Assembly: GCA_032622095.1 (NCBI GenBank) | Contig: CP136068.1 | Location: 123,695,989 to 123,759,988 of the forward strand | Source: Siphonodentalium dalli | Taxonomy: Eukaryota > Mollusca > Scaphopoda > Gadilida > Siphonodentaliidae | Reading direction: 5' to 3' | Length of the DNA: 64,000 bases | Shown: one piece after another, positions 11,430 through 22,425 of the stretch | Layout: every line of letters starts with the position of its first letter | Numbering within the stretch: the first letter of the stretch is position 1 | The notes under the pieces: generated by a model | Told to the model about the DNA's origin: nothing | Seen by the model: only the letters and a program-made list of their open reading frames with translations | Databases searched by the model: none | Made by a program: the position numbers and the translations under genes

Positions 11430-12300
11430 CCCAACTGACCTACATGTACCAGCTCAGAAACCAGATCATACAAAGCGTCACTCAATCACCATATCTTGGA
11501 GTCATGCTCTCAAACGATATGAAATGGTTGCCACAGATAGACAAGATCACGAAGAAGGCTAACAGCACGCTCGGATTCATCAGAAGAAACCTTAGGAAGG
11601 CACCATTCAAGAGTAAATGCGTAGCGTGTGAGACACTCGTAAGATCGTCGCTGGAATACGCAGCCGTCATGTGGGATCCTCACCAGCAGCAGAACATCGA
11701 CGCCCTGGAGAGAATACAGAGAGGAGCTGTACGGATCATGACCGGCAATTACCAATCGAAGGACATGGCCAAACTGACGAATGACTGCGAGATAAGACCA
11801 CTCGAAGAAAGAAGGAAAGACCAGAGGCTGGAGCTCTTTCACAAGATGGATAAGGGGCAGGTGTCGGCTGTAAACACTCAGTGCTTAATTAAACCAAAAA
11901 AGGTGGGCAGAAAAATCCGAGCCAAGAAATTTGCAGATTTCAGTGCCACAAATTTAGTCTCAAAACAGGAATGTAATAATTCACTGTCCTACCGGTAAGA
12001 GCCACTGGTGACAAACTCTGCTGAATACTCAAATTCATTCTTCCCACGGACAATTATTCAGTGGAACACTCTAAACGAGATGGACGCATGCGAAATTCAA
12101 AATAGAACAGCAGCGGACAACTCAACAGTCCCGCAAAGAACATAATTCTCTCTCTCCCGGCGTTCTACACATCCGCGAGGATCATACGCCGTACACCATC
12201 CAGATCCAGATGCATGGATTGTCTGTCAAAATCCGGTGGAGAACTTAGGATGTGTTCGACAAGTACTAACAACAGCAGTATGATGATTATGTCAACAATA
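11430..12300 (+). pseudogene. LINE C fragment (CR1/L2-like RT C-terminus)
   Basis: The frame at 11444-11998 carries SPYLGVMLSNDMKW, NSTLGFIRRNL, LVRSSLEYAAVMWDPH, IDALERIQRGAVRIM and LEERRKDQRLELFHK. This is the thumb and connection region typical of CR1/L2-type elements. After a stop at 11996, the same family signature continues with FFPRTIIQWNTLNEMD at about 12034-12090. The 3' end runs into 'caacaataacaacaacaaca' (about 12290-12310). The catalytic palm is absent. It sits directly downstream of LINE B in the same orientation, but its motifs differ enough to be a separate insertion. Confidence 0.8.
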
Positions 12301-12877
12301 ACAACAACAACATCTCTCACACCGTAAGATAATCTTTCGATCTACTGTGTAGTGCGTACTAGCACTGTACTAGTACATTGCGACGACTTCTTCTGAAAAC
12401 AACCATTGAGTGGAACCGCTTCAAACAGTCAGATGTTGATTCAGGCGATTCGTATTTCCGTAATATTGAATGTCTGAAGGATTTATTAAATATGGATTCT
12501 ATTTTCTAGACGTTTCATACGAGCGTCGTGGAATCGGAATCTGAACATTGCTGGAGTATTGATCAAGTAAACCTGACAGTGCGGAGAGCACTTCAGAACT
12601 CAATCATAAGCCAACTAGAACAGAGGTCATGTCAACTTACAGGTTGCATTATACATGCATATATTGTGACCACATAAATGATATATACAACTGCAGTGAC
12701 TTCTTCATTATTTCAGTATTTGATACCATAACCATGGTCGTTCCATAGTAATCCATACCATAATTTTTGGTTTTACATAACGGTAGGGTACCGGAATGTT
12801 TGGTTACTTTTTTTTATTTCGTACTTTGTAGAAAATCATTTATTTGTTTCCATATGGTGTGACATACATGTAGTAAC
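12301..12877. other. No gene seen
   Basis: AT-rich filler inside the foldback element between LINE C and the minisatellite. Confidence 0.4.
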
Positions 12878-12990
12878 ATGGTACGAAATGGCCAATTGAT
12901 TTCCTACATGGTACGAAACGACCAAACAATAAGGTATGAAACTACCAAAACTATGGTACGAAACTACCAAAAATATGGTACGAAATGACT
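12878..12990. repeat. Degenerate minisatellite 'atggtacgaaayNaccaa'
   Basis: At least five imperfect copies (12878, 12908, 12932, 12953 and 12975) of a roughly 20-25-bp unit. Two isolated copies recur at 14370-14405 and inverted traces at 13650-13740. Confidence 0.7.
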
Positions 12991-13083
12991 TAAGATGACA
13001 CAAAACGTCCTGTACCCATTTATATCTCCTCGGCAAGGGGACCAACGAGACAGTGACCCTGTAGACTAGCAGCGCCAACATCG

Positions 13084-13201
13084 TTGGTTTGATATTAGGC
13101 CCTATATCACCCTGAGGTAACCTCATATCACAATCAGCCTGACGACAAAGGCTGATATGAGGCTACTGATAACTGAAATCAGGCCTATAATATCAAACCA
13201 A
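13084..13201. mobile_element. 118-bp hairpin MITE
   Basis: TTGGTTTGATATTA...GGCC at 13084-13101 is inverted at 13182-13201. A second inner stem pairs CCTCATATCACAATCAGCCT (13121) with AGGCTGATATGAGG (13149). The whole unit can fold as a long hairpin. Confidence 0.65.
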
Positions 13202-13765
13202 CCAAGTAATACCCTACATGTATCTATTAATTACGGTAGTTCGCCTCTTAGTAACAGTGTAATATTGACAACTTTTTCTAATGAGTGACATCACAAAAAA
13301 TTGGTATCTATGCCTATTCTAATAGTGAAATAGAATTACACCATGTCAAAGCCATACCGTGTATTACTCAGATCGTGATGTCATAAAATCATACATGTAT
13401 TACTCTTAATTAGTGATGTCGTAAAATGATCGTGCCATATCGTGCAAAAATGTCATATCTAATTAATAATTTTCGAACAAATTTTGGACCGATATACATT
13501 TACCATGTAGCCATCTGTAGGAAACTTCCTTCCAAGGGGGTGCTGTCGGAACATACATGTATCAAGGTGGACCCCCTCCCCAATGGGAGACTCGTATCCA
13601 TGCCCATTGGAAATAAATGATAATGTGCAATGGATGAATAGGTTGCTGGCATTTCATACCATGGAAGTTTTTTCGCACCAGGGTTCTGGACATTTCATAC
13701 CCGTTCCTGTATCATTTCGACAATTCGTACCTTTGAGTATACCGGTATTATTTTTTTAAATGACA
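13202..13765. other. No gene seen
   Basis: Contains a weak duplication of 'gatgtcataaaatcatacatg' (about 13377) and 'gatgtcgtaaaatgatcg' (about 13416). No coding support. Confidence 0.4.
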
Positions 13766-14200
13766 TTAAAGGTACTCAGTCCGATTCGATGGTTCCCATA
13801 TCATCATATTTCAACAACAACACCATTTTTTTAAATGCCACTTCGTTTACCAGAATCGATTAATGCCCCAAAAATAATGCTAACCAGTCAAATATAGTAT
13901 ACAATTGCCCAAAACCTGTTATTTATCAATATTTTGTTCAATGAATTTTTGCGGGTTTGTCAAATATCTGACACAAGAAAAGCCACTTGCTTTTTGAGTT
14001 ATCCATCTTCATTCGTCCTCTTTCGACTTTTTATTGGGCCACTGAAAATTATCGATGGTAAAAAATAATAGATTTCAAAAATCAATATCTGATCATTCTC
14101 AGCTTTGATGGGTGGGTTCCTCAACTCGAATCACATATGTTTTACCCGAAGCCAAGGAAATAGTAATATTCAAGTGTTAATTCGGATTATGCATCTTTAA
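13766..14200. mobile_element. TTAA-flanked MITE, copy 3
   Basis: The left end is TTAAAGGTACTCAGTCCGA and the right end is TCGGATTATGCATCTTTAA. The left end resembles copy 2 and the right end copy 1. The right internal arm (TTGATGGGTGGGTTCCTC near 14105) matches the other copies. The left arm is degenerate. Confidence 0.75.
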
Positions 14201-14747
14201 CTTTGTCGCGACAATTTCAATATGTTAACATGTAAATGTTGGGTTGTCATCATCACGAACGTTAAATCATGATCATGTTCACTCTCATTAAGTTAACACG
14301 ATTAATATAATTTTTCACATGTACGAATGACCATTCATCATTTTTGGGAATCAATGAAACATACCAATATATGGTGTGAAATGACCAAAAACATGGTACG
14401 AAACAATTAAATGTGTCATTCAAATCAAGGGTACAAACTGGCCATAGTAGGAAAAGTCGTTTGAGCCATCCAACAGACCTGGGTGAATCGCTTGGGCGAT
14501 CGGTTTTCCACAGTAAGGATGCATCTTGGAAGAGGGGAGTCAATCTAATTAACTGTTTAATATCTATAACCAATACTTAAAAACAATAACAATTTATTCT
14601 GATTTCTTTTGAAACACACAGAATTATTATTTACTGAGAATATTCAATATAAACATATACAAATTCTCAAACAAAGGGAATTTCAATGTTCAAGAAATTT
14701 AGAGTCCCCTCTTACTTATGGGAGGCCCTTTTCACATTTATTATTTA
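14201..14747. other. No gene seen
   Basis: Holds two relics of the 'ggtacgaaatgaccaaa' minisatellite at 14370-14405 and otherwise unassigned AT-rich DNA. Confidence 0.4.
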
Positions 14748-14906
14748 TTTGCGCTCAAGCACAAATATTAAGCTTAAACATAAATCATTTGGGCTTAAGC
14801 GATTGTCATTTGCGCTTGAGCACAAATATGTGTCTATCAATTTGTTTGCGCTTAAGTGAAAATCATTTGCGCTTAAGTGTAAATGCTTTGCGCTTAAGCG
14901 CAAATA
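14748..14906. repeat. Palindromic minisatellite (TTTGCGCTTAAGCGCAAA type)
   Basis: Seven or so degenerate copies of ATTTGCGCTTAAGYG-CAAAT in alternating phase. Each unit is a near-palindrome around CTTAAG. Further copies occur at 15842-15895 beyond the duplicated block and MITE. Confidence 0.75.
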
Positions 14907-15009
14907 CCTAGCACTCCTTTACTTCCCTCTGATTGTGAATGATGGAGTCCATCTCATAGTATATTATTATGGGCCCATAGTAGTAGCCCATACAGACTCG
15001 AAAGTTGAA

Positions 15010-15375
15010 AAGTCAAAAGCATCTCTGTCTCTGGTGTCCCAAAAATTGGTGCCTCATTCCCAAAGCTCTAGTGTATTTTATTAAAGGGACATCTCCTGCA
15101 CAAATATGTACCATTTCCATGGTCATAGAAGGGGAATTAGGGGTTACTGGTGGCTTGCTTCCCTCGTGGTGTACATGTACTTATTGAATAGAAATAGGGG
15201 AAAAACATATTTTCATATTATCAGCATCCCTGTCCCTAAGAATTTGTGCCTCCATCCCAGAGATCTATTACATTTTATAAAAGAGACATATCCTGTACAG
15301 ATATATACCATTTCCATGGTCATAAAAGGTACTGGTATCTAGGGATCACTGGGGATTGCTTCCCTTGTATGATTG
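15010..15375. repeat. Diverged tandem duplication, about 200 bp
   Basis: The block ending 'taccatttccatggtcata' near 15107-15127 is repeated near 15305-15325. Upstream (TGTCC...TGTGCCTC) and downstream (TTGCTTCCC) matches keep the same order. Confidence 0.75.
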
Positions 15376-15400
15376 GCCTACAGGTATATAGACTTGAGTG

Positions 15401-15846
15401 CAAGCCTGCAAATAGCGTGTCTGTCATTTGTAGAAAGAGGTCCCCAGAGGGTGAATTTAGTGACGCTACACCGCAGAGTGGGCTAGCATCACTAAATTTA
15501 CCCTCTGGGGGCCTCATTCTGCTTAGGGTCCTCAACTGCTATGGCAGTCCTAGGATAAGATTGAAGTTCCCCAGTTGAAGTTGGTGATGTTCACCCATTT
15601 GGAGCCTCGATTATGGATTTTATCTTCTGCAAATTAGGGGATATAGAAACTTCCCAGATGGGAAAACGTAACTAAAAACAATGTTAATTTGATACCATAG
15701 TTACTTCCCAGAAAATGAGGCCTAAGCAGAATGAGGTCCCCAGAGGGTGAATTTAGTTATGCTAGCCCGCTATGCAGGGTAGCATCACTAAATTCACCCT
15801 CTGTGGACCTCATTCTGCAAATGACAGACACGCTATTTGCAGGCTT
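15401..15846. mobile_element. Multi-hairpin MITE, copy 1
   Basis: The terminal repeat AAGCCTGCAAATAGCGTGTC at the left is inverted at the right end (GACACGCTATTTGCAGGCTT). Each arm contains a second palindrome, GAGGTCCCCAGAGGGTGAAT facing its complement about 60 bp away, so each end folds on its own. The same structure occurs at 34934-35365. No coding capacity. Confidence 0.85.
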
Positions 15847-16599
15847 AAGCGCAAATGATTTGTGATTAAACGTGAAATATTTGCACTTAAGCGCAAAAAT
15901 TCATAAGTATTTGTATGTCATAATTTGCAAAGTTCTGTCCAATTCTTGTTAAAATATGACTAGATTCATAACGGTGTTATTTGGTTAAATTTCATACCGA
16001 GTTATGTGTAATCTAATTATTGAGGGATCGCGGGAGGGACTTGGATCATACGAATGACATATATTCATTGCTCCAATTATCTCTTAACATGAGCAATACA
16101 CAATGAAGTCACATTTCCGAACCAGTTCCATACAGCAGAACCTGATCTAGAAGATATTAGCGAAAAAACGTCAAATTCCCTCTTTCAGCTGTCATTTTAC
16201 CGACCATCTTGGGCGGGGAGTTCCAATTTTACCCTTAAAATGTGGCATTATATCTCTCAGAGTCATACGAACTGAATATGCCTAATTTTAAATTATATAT
16301 TTCATGGTGAGATTAATTGCGACATTTATTAAATAATATAATCACGAAACGCTCTATAAATTTGGAAAACCCCTTAAAAAGAGGGGTTAAAGTGAAATTT
16401 CAGCGTGGCTCCATATCTAATATTAAAGAAGATGTACATATGTGCAAAGTTTCATGCTTTAGTAACAATTTGAACAACTGCCTTGAAAATTTGACTTAAT
16501 CTACTCCACTATATGTCCTATATATTATAGTGAATATTTATCGTCGTTTGATTTGCACCGAGTGAACTCATATTCCAAATCGTCACATCGACATGACAT
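15847..16599. other. Foldback interior, no gene seen
   Basis: Begins with two more 'cttaagcgcaaa' units. The rest is AT-rich without a supportable frame. Confidence 0.4.
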
Positions 16600-17398
16600 T
16601 GGGAACTCCCATGTTTATTTCTATATTTCTGACGTCACGGATTTTGCGAACAAAATTGGTGGCCAGCGCCCCTAGCGTTAATTTACGAATTGCTTATAGG
16701 TTTGTGTTTTAATCATTAATTTCAAATGAGCTCATTGGTTTGACCTGAAATAATTGATTCCGCTATTAGATATTAGTTTGATAACGATAATCATTGATCG
16801 TGGGAAATAGTATATTGGTTTATAATATGTCTATTGATTATTAGTTTTACAATAAGGTCTATTAATTTTACAATAAGTTATTAGTTTTACAATAAGTTAA
16901 TGACGGTTTTAGATATAGGTTTTACTATAAGTTATTAGTTTTACAATAAGGTCTATTAATTTTACAATAGGTTATTAGTTTTACAATAAGTTAATTACGG
17001 TTTTATATATTAATTTTACAATGAGTTATTAGTTTTACAATAAGGTCTATTAGTTTGATAACGATAATCACTGATCGTGAGAAATCGTCTATTGGTTTGA
17101 AATATGGCTATTGAAACGGAATGTACGTTTACTGAATATGAGCAAAGCTGTATTAATTGTTTGTTATTAGATATTAGTTGAACAATGAATACTATTAAAT
17201 TAAAATAGAACATTAATTTTGCATCGGTCAACGTTGATTGTGAATATATATCTGTTAACACGTAATTGTCTCTTATTGAATCAAAGAACGACCATTGGTT
17301 TGAAAATAGAGACTATTGTTTTGAAATAGATTGTAGTTGTTTTTACAAACCACCATTAACTTTTATTTCGTGTAATTTCCGACCGAATGGCTGCCCAT
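16600..17398. repeat. Right arm of foldback element
   Basis: Inverted partner of 7891-8725. It carries its own AT-rich minisatellite at 16830-17050 that the left arm lacks, so the arms have diverged by repeat expansion. Confidence 0.75.
16830..17050. repeat. Minisatellite 'gttattagttttacaataag'
   Basis: About ten copies of a 20-22-bp AT-rich unit, with longer higher-order blocks ending 'ttaatkacggtttta' at about 16895 and 16990. Confidence 0.8.
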
Positions 17399-18299
17399 AC
17401 TGCAACCCTGTTGCGGTGAGCGACAGCAGAACCATTATCAACCATATCATCGGCGTGTGTCGGACAGCAGCATTTCGCATCCTTCATGACGAAATCATAA
17501 ACTGAGTTATTAAGCTCGCACAATAAGCTGTCAATGTATAAGGTATAAAAAAGTGGTGCAAGGGCACTTCCCTGCCTTGCTCCTTGCAACATTGGTATCC
17601 AGAGTGAATTGCAGTTTTGGTAGCGAGTGCAACAATGTATATCATTAAGTAACTTTGAAATAATTCTCCACGTTTTGCCCTGAACGTGCTTTTCAAATAG
17701 CTGATAAAGCAAACCGTTGATCCACACAGTGTCAAACGCTTTCCATACGTCCAAGAAGCAGACAAATAACATACTTTGTCTCTCGGACGTATAAGAAATA
17801 CATTCGGTCACCAAAAATGATGTCATAGAACAACTGACCTCACGCTGAAACTCGTTTTGCAAGGGATGAGGCGTTATCAATGAAGGCGTATAAAGCTCAA
17901 GTCTTGTGAGAATTAGTTTCTCGAATAATTTGTATATGACAGACAGCAGTGTTATAGCTCGGTAATTGTCGAAAGAGTCTTTAGGTTTAGAGCCACCTTT
18001 ATGTAGAGAAAAAATAACACCCTTCTTTGCTGCATGTGGAATATACTCCAACTGTAAAAAATGAATGAAAGACAACTCAGTGATTCGGCTAAGCGAGCAC
18101 CCCCATAGAAAATGTGCTCATAGTTGACTCCATCCAGCCCTGATGCCTTATTTAAATTAAGGTGTTTATATAAAGACGTTATTTCTGTTGAAGTTACAGG
18201 AAAAGCAATAAGAGCGTCTAAAGGGCTAGAGGAGGAGCGAGCCGATTCCCTTTCTACAAATTCATTTACATTGGCATAATGTGACTCATCGAATGACGG
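17399..18299 (-). pseudogene. LINE A reverse transcriptase, N-terminal half with degraded active site
   Basis: On the minus strand, 18308-17952 holds LNLNKASGLDGVNYEHI. After a frameshift, 18075-17399 gives FDNYRAITLLSVIYKLFEKL, FLDVWKAFDTVWINGL and GARQGSALAPLFYTLYIDSL. The active-site box reads HADDM instead of YADD. The sequence stops at the foldback insertion and resumes at 7890. The 5' end is truncated at 18299 against the 74-bp direct repeat, with no endonuclease domain. The frames of the two halves also differ by one, so the LINE carries other lesions. Confidence 0.82.
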
Positions 18300-18373
18300 A
18301 AGTATCACTTGGGTAGTTTTAGTGTTTTAATATAGTTTCTTCATAAAACTAGTTTAACCACCAACTCATTTAT
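18300..18373. repeat. Right copy of 74-bp direct repeat flanking LINE A
   Basis: Partner of 5927-6000 (two mismatches, both near the 16th-18th base). Confidence 0.8.
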
Positions 18374-18876
18374 GCCGATTGTCGTAATTATAAGCTTCGC
18401 GAAATTATACAGTTTGTAATTCGGCATCAGACACTTCTTTATGCATCGAAAACGACGTTGATTGTATGTATATGATCTATTTGTGGGTTTCGTTGAAAGT
18501 CCAAAACCGTGATCGTAACAACGGAAAGGGTAAAACGACAACGAATAGAAAGATCACACATTCTAGTGACGTAGTACCCTATTCGTAATAAATATATGTT
18601 GTCGTTCATAATGCGAAAGGTGTCTATTATGACTAGAACTAATACAAATGCTCATACTTAAAAAAAACTACCGATTTTTGTGCAAGACAGTCGCGAATGT
18701 TCTTTATCAGCTCTGTTGCACTGATCATGTGTAAGTCAATCTGACATTCAAAACAATTGCAGCATCGGTTGGATTATTTTCGGGGTAAAGAATATATACA
18801 AATAATGGTTTGATTGTGTCAGATATGAAGGACCATCTTTAACATATAACTCTGTTCGAGACTTTAATCCGTACTA
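18374..18876. other. No gene seen
   Basis: Unassigned sequence. It would have been contiguous with 5926/6000 before LINE A inserted. Confidence 0.4.
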
Positions 18877-19737
18877 TAGACCAGGCTGTGGCGGAGGTAG
18901 GCGCCACCGGAGAGCGCAGAAATTGCGCCTGGTATTTCCTGATAGGTATTCTCTAGGGGCATTATGACATTGGATGTGATCAGCGATCTGCTGGGGCATA
19001 GCGATACCACAGCCTGTTTACCATTTTTTTCTATGTGCCGAAAATATTTTAATTCACTAAAAAATACATCGTATTTTGTTCATGAAATATATCGAAAATT
19101 TCAAAATTTGAACCACATATAAGATGCGATAACTTCTAAACTAAATAGGCTAAGACTCTCAATGTGCATTAAAAAATGACACAAATATTGTGTTACAAGA
19201 TGTACTAAGACCCAATGTGCAATTCGTATCCGTTTAGTTGAGATATTACGTAATATTTCCCCTACCCCAAAATTCCTGATTTTTCGAGATTTTTCAAAAC
19301 ATTACAAAAACTGAATTTGTTGGCGAAATATTGGACCACTGGGTATGTTTTTACGAATAACATTCGTAAATAGATGTATTCAAGTGTAAACAATCCACAT
19401 CGTACACACTTTTGGAATATATATGCTTAATTATTTTTGAAAAAAAAATATCGAATTATATGGGTTTTCAACATTCAAACCAAATTCCTACCGTATTGCT
19501 GTATAATGCATCGTAATTTGACAATCTCAATAGCATTTATAGTCAAAAATATTGAATAAAATAAAATTAAAACAAACGTTTACTTCGCCATCCTTCCTAA
19601 TCATACGCGGGAAAGTCATTGTCGCAAAACATGGACTGTTGGGTCTCGGTCGGCATAATATTACTGGCCAAAAGAAACCTATACAGGTAGCAAATCATTT
19701 ATATTAGGCCATTGCATTGATTACAATTTAGTATGCG

Positions 19738-22090
19738 AGATAGAGACCGCACAGACTGAAAGGGCACAGCTACTTGCAATATCTAGTGGGACATTGCCAT
19801 TAAAACCATCAGATAAAACACAAACTGTTCTGACATACTTTTGGGTTGGCAACTCTGACATGAACTTGGAGACACAAACTGAAATGGGTCTCTTAATTAC
19901 ACCCACCTCGTAGCTTTCCAAGAGGAGTCCCCTGTTCCCTTATATTTAAAAGAAACAGTTAAGTTTGACAGAAAAGCTGAACATGAAACAAGCGAGCAAT
20001 TGGACATAATTGTGGCTCAAAAACGTTCATCTTCCATGGTTGGAGTTGATTTAATCAACGAGTCATTTTCCAATGAAACCTATGCCAATACGTATGTTTT
20101 CTGTGTCATTGTTAGGCAAATAAATGATAGCGATCAGACCGTGATAAGATATGCAGGGTGCCATAATTTAGAACGACAACATGCTTCATCAGAAGGTCCT
20201 AATAAAACAGTTTTAACATACCTATCACCCATCGGTTCTGAGGTCACCAATTTCAGAACAATCGAGCACTATTAGGCAGAAACTCGCCGTAGAAGTTAAC
20301 ATGCCATAAGTTAATGTGACCCTGGATGTCGGTGCAGCAATTAATACATACAAGTTGGTTTTAATTTCCCACAACGCTTCAATAATGTTGTTATCCATTT
20401 GGGAGATTTCCATTTCATTAAGGAGAATTTTGGTTTAATCGGGGGTTTTGTGAAAGATTCTGGTTTTGAGGTTTCAAGCAGGTGTTTGCTCTTCAGGGAG
20501 CGTGAATGGTGTTTTGTCTGGAAAGCATTATAACCGGTGTTGGACTGTTCATAGTGCATTGTCGGAAGCACTAGAAAGGCTACTGTTTGAAATATTCTTG
20601 TTGGAGCATGACACGCAGAAACCAGAAGTCTTAGTTCAGTCAGTCAGGGATTCGGATTTCATATATGACCCGGCATCAGTTCAATATGTTGATTTCATTG
20701 GCAAATACCAATTGTTCAAACAAGACAATCGACAGGGGAAGTTGAGTTAAAATGCACAGTTCTGGCTCACTCTGTATTTAGACCTAATTGATGTTCAACA
20801 CTTGGCGCGCAGTAGAAATTATATTTGATTTGCGGCTATTTTGCTGGGAATATTTTGTTCCATTATATTTTGCAATTCAAAAGACAAATTATGCAAGTCG
20901 CATTATGGGTCGCATTATGTTGAAGTACTGAAGCACATTGCAAGGTTGTATTCTGGTTTGAAGAAATTTCTGCGTGAAAAGGGATGTCGGTACAAGCTCA
21001 AGATAAAGTTCCTTTAAGGGTAGTGATAGACCAGAGAGGCGAACAAACTTTGAACAGGGACGCCAAAACAGCCGGTGGAATCAAACAGTTTGCTTCAGAT
21101 AGTATTTTGAAGTTGACATTAAATCGCCCAGAACAAGCTAAGAATGCATAGGCACTTTTGAAATTAGCCAACGTAGATAATCACAGTTCCAAATATAAAC
21201 CGCTGCGGCCATGCATCTCAAATTCTGAAATCGGAGAAATTTGTCAGATTTAGTTAGTTTTGAAAACCGAGTATACATTAATCCTTTCAATAAAAATCTT
21301 GAGATGACGTCACTCTTCCATTTAAGTTCTGGTACCACCCTTCAATTTCAAGTTCCAGAGGAAATTTCTCGATAAAAATTGGACCGGAAGCATACAACTT
21401 TTTCAAACAAGATCGTCTCAAGAGTAGGAATTTTCTCGATAACAATTGGACCGGAAGCATACAACTTTTTCAAACAAAATCGTCTCAAGAGTAGAAATGG
21501 AAGTTTCCATGACCCAATTTCTAGAACAAACTTGAAATTATTTGCAAGTGTAAATAAGAGCGTCACCGTGAAACGGAATTTAGAATCGCGGAGCATCGAA
21601 GCCAATATGAATATTATAGGGGTGTTGCTGTCTGCCTCAGCGAAGTCTGAGTAAGTTATATATTTTGATAAAGCTCTCGCACACCCTTTATGCCCCGTTC
21701 CACTTAGCCTTGCTAAAAGTAAAACCACAAAATACAATTTTGTCTTATTCACAGACACCTATTCTACACACAAAAGAGTCACTACCTCGTAAAACTGTAG
21801 TTTCACCCGATACATATGAAGAACTTGGATGGAGGTTCTTACAGTCACTGCCTTTGGGTTACACAAGGGTAGACATTGTTGTTGGTATACATACCAAGAG
21901 CAAATCAGCCGAAAGGAGTAAAAGGGGTTATTCTGACAAAGTTATCATCCAATCAGCACAGTCAAAGATTCCAATAAACTTTAATGAATTTCTGAAAAAT
22001 TGTGAAAATAAACAACGTTTAATCTCTTTGATTCAGGATGTTATAATTGACAACCGATGTAAGGCCCCAGGTATCTTTTTTGAAATTTGC
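19738..22090 (+). pseudogene. Decayed transposon-borne gene of unidentified family
   Basis: Plus-strand frames in several phases read as one protein in order. Near 19738 is AQTERAQLLAIS with FWVGNSDMNLETQ. At 20000-20275 is DIIVAQKRSSSMVGVDLINE. Near 20390 is NVVIHLGDFHFIKENFGLIG. At 20480-20750 are GSVNGVLSGKHYNRCW and EALERLLFEIFL. At 20930-21150 are HYVEVLKHIARLYSGLKKFL and VVIDQRGEQTLNRDAKTAGG. At 21520-21720 are NIIGVLLSASAKSE and KALAHPLCPVPLSLA. At 21665-22090 are RVDIVVGIHTKSKSAERSKR and KIPINFNEFLKNCENKQRLI. Motifs such as GxFHxxxxxLGxIG and GKHYNR with a downstream IDQRGEQ block resemble uncharacterised proteins I recall from many animals, but I cannot name the family. Stops and shifts are too many for an active gene; introns cannot be ruled out for some gaps. 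Confidence 0.6.
21362..21497. repeat. Two-copy 67-bp tandem duplication
   Basis: 'ctcgataamaattggaccgg' through 'cgtctcaagagtag' occurs twice, at about 21368 and 21435. It is a local slippage event inside the decayed transposon gene. Confidence 0.8.
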
Positions 22091-22425
22091 GGTATTTTTC
22101 ATGAAAAAAATACGTTTTATTTAGAAAAAAATATATTTTGCATTAAATAAAACTATCCGTTTATTAAATTTATAGACACGAGATTTTGCAATATAAAAAC
22201 GCTTGGAATATATTTCCAAACTTAATTTGTGAATTTATATGTATTTTTTTGTGAATTAAAATATTTTAGTCAAATTTTGAGAGAAAAAAATGGTAAACCG
22301 GCTGTGGTATCTCTATGCCCCAGCACCTCCATTGTCATAATGCCCCTCGATAATTTCTATCAGGAAATACCAGTCGCAATTTCTGCGCACTCTGGTGGCA
22401 CCTACCTCCACCACAGCCTGGTCTA

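Larger units (their letters stand above)
7891..17398. mobile_element. 9.5-kb foldback-type DNA element inserted in LINE A
   Basis: The ends ATGGGCAGCCATTCGGTCGG (7891) and its inverse (ending 17398) are near-identical, and the inverted similarity continues for about 800 bp. Flanks read ACTGCAAT on the left and ACTGCAAC on the right. The target duplication is therefore 8 bp with one mismatch. If the terminal T/A is counted in the element, it is a perfect 6 bp (CTGCAA). Removing the element plus one duplication rejoins LINE A in the expected order (ADD motif, then LQSLIDVC). No transposase is recognisable. The interior is filled by LINE B, LINE C, MITEs and minisatellites. Long inverted repeats containing tandem repeats are typical of Foldback elements. 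A decayed MULE-like or Polinton-like origin cannot be excluded. Confidence 0.75.
18879..22423 (+). mobile_element. 3.5-kb DNA transposon with about 200-bp TIRs and TA target site
   Basis: GACCAGGCTGTGGCGGAGG at 18879 is inverted at 22423, and similarity continues inward for about 200 bp with order intact (AGAAATTGCG, TATTTCCTGATAG, GGGGCATTATGACA, CCATTTTTTTCT). Both ends abut TA (18877-78, 22424-25). Each end also contains an internal inverted pair (CCAGGCTGTGG and CCACAGCCTG), so it can fold alone. The interior encodes a decayed plus-strand protein (see 19738-22090). Superfamily unknown. Confidence 0.8.
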
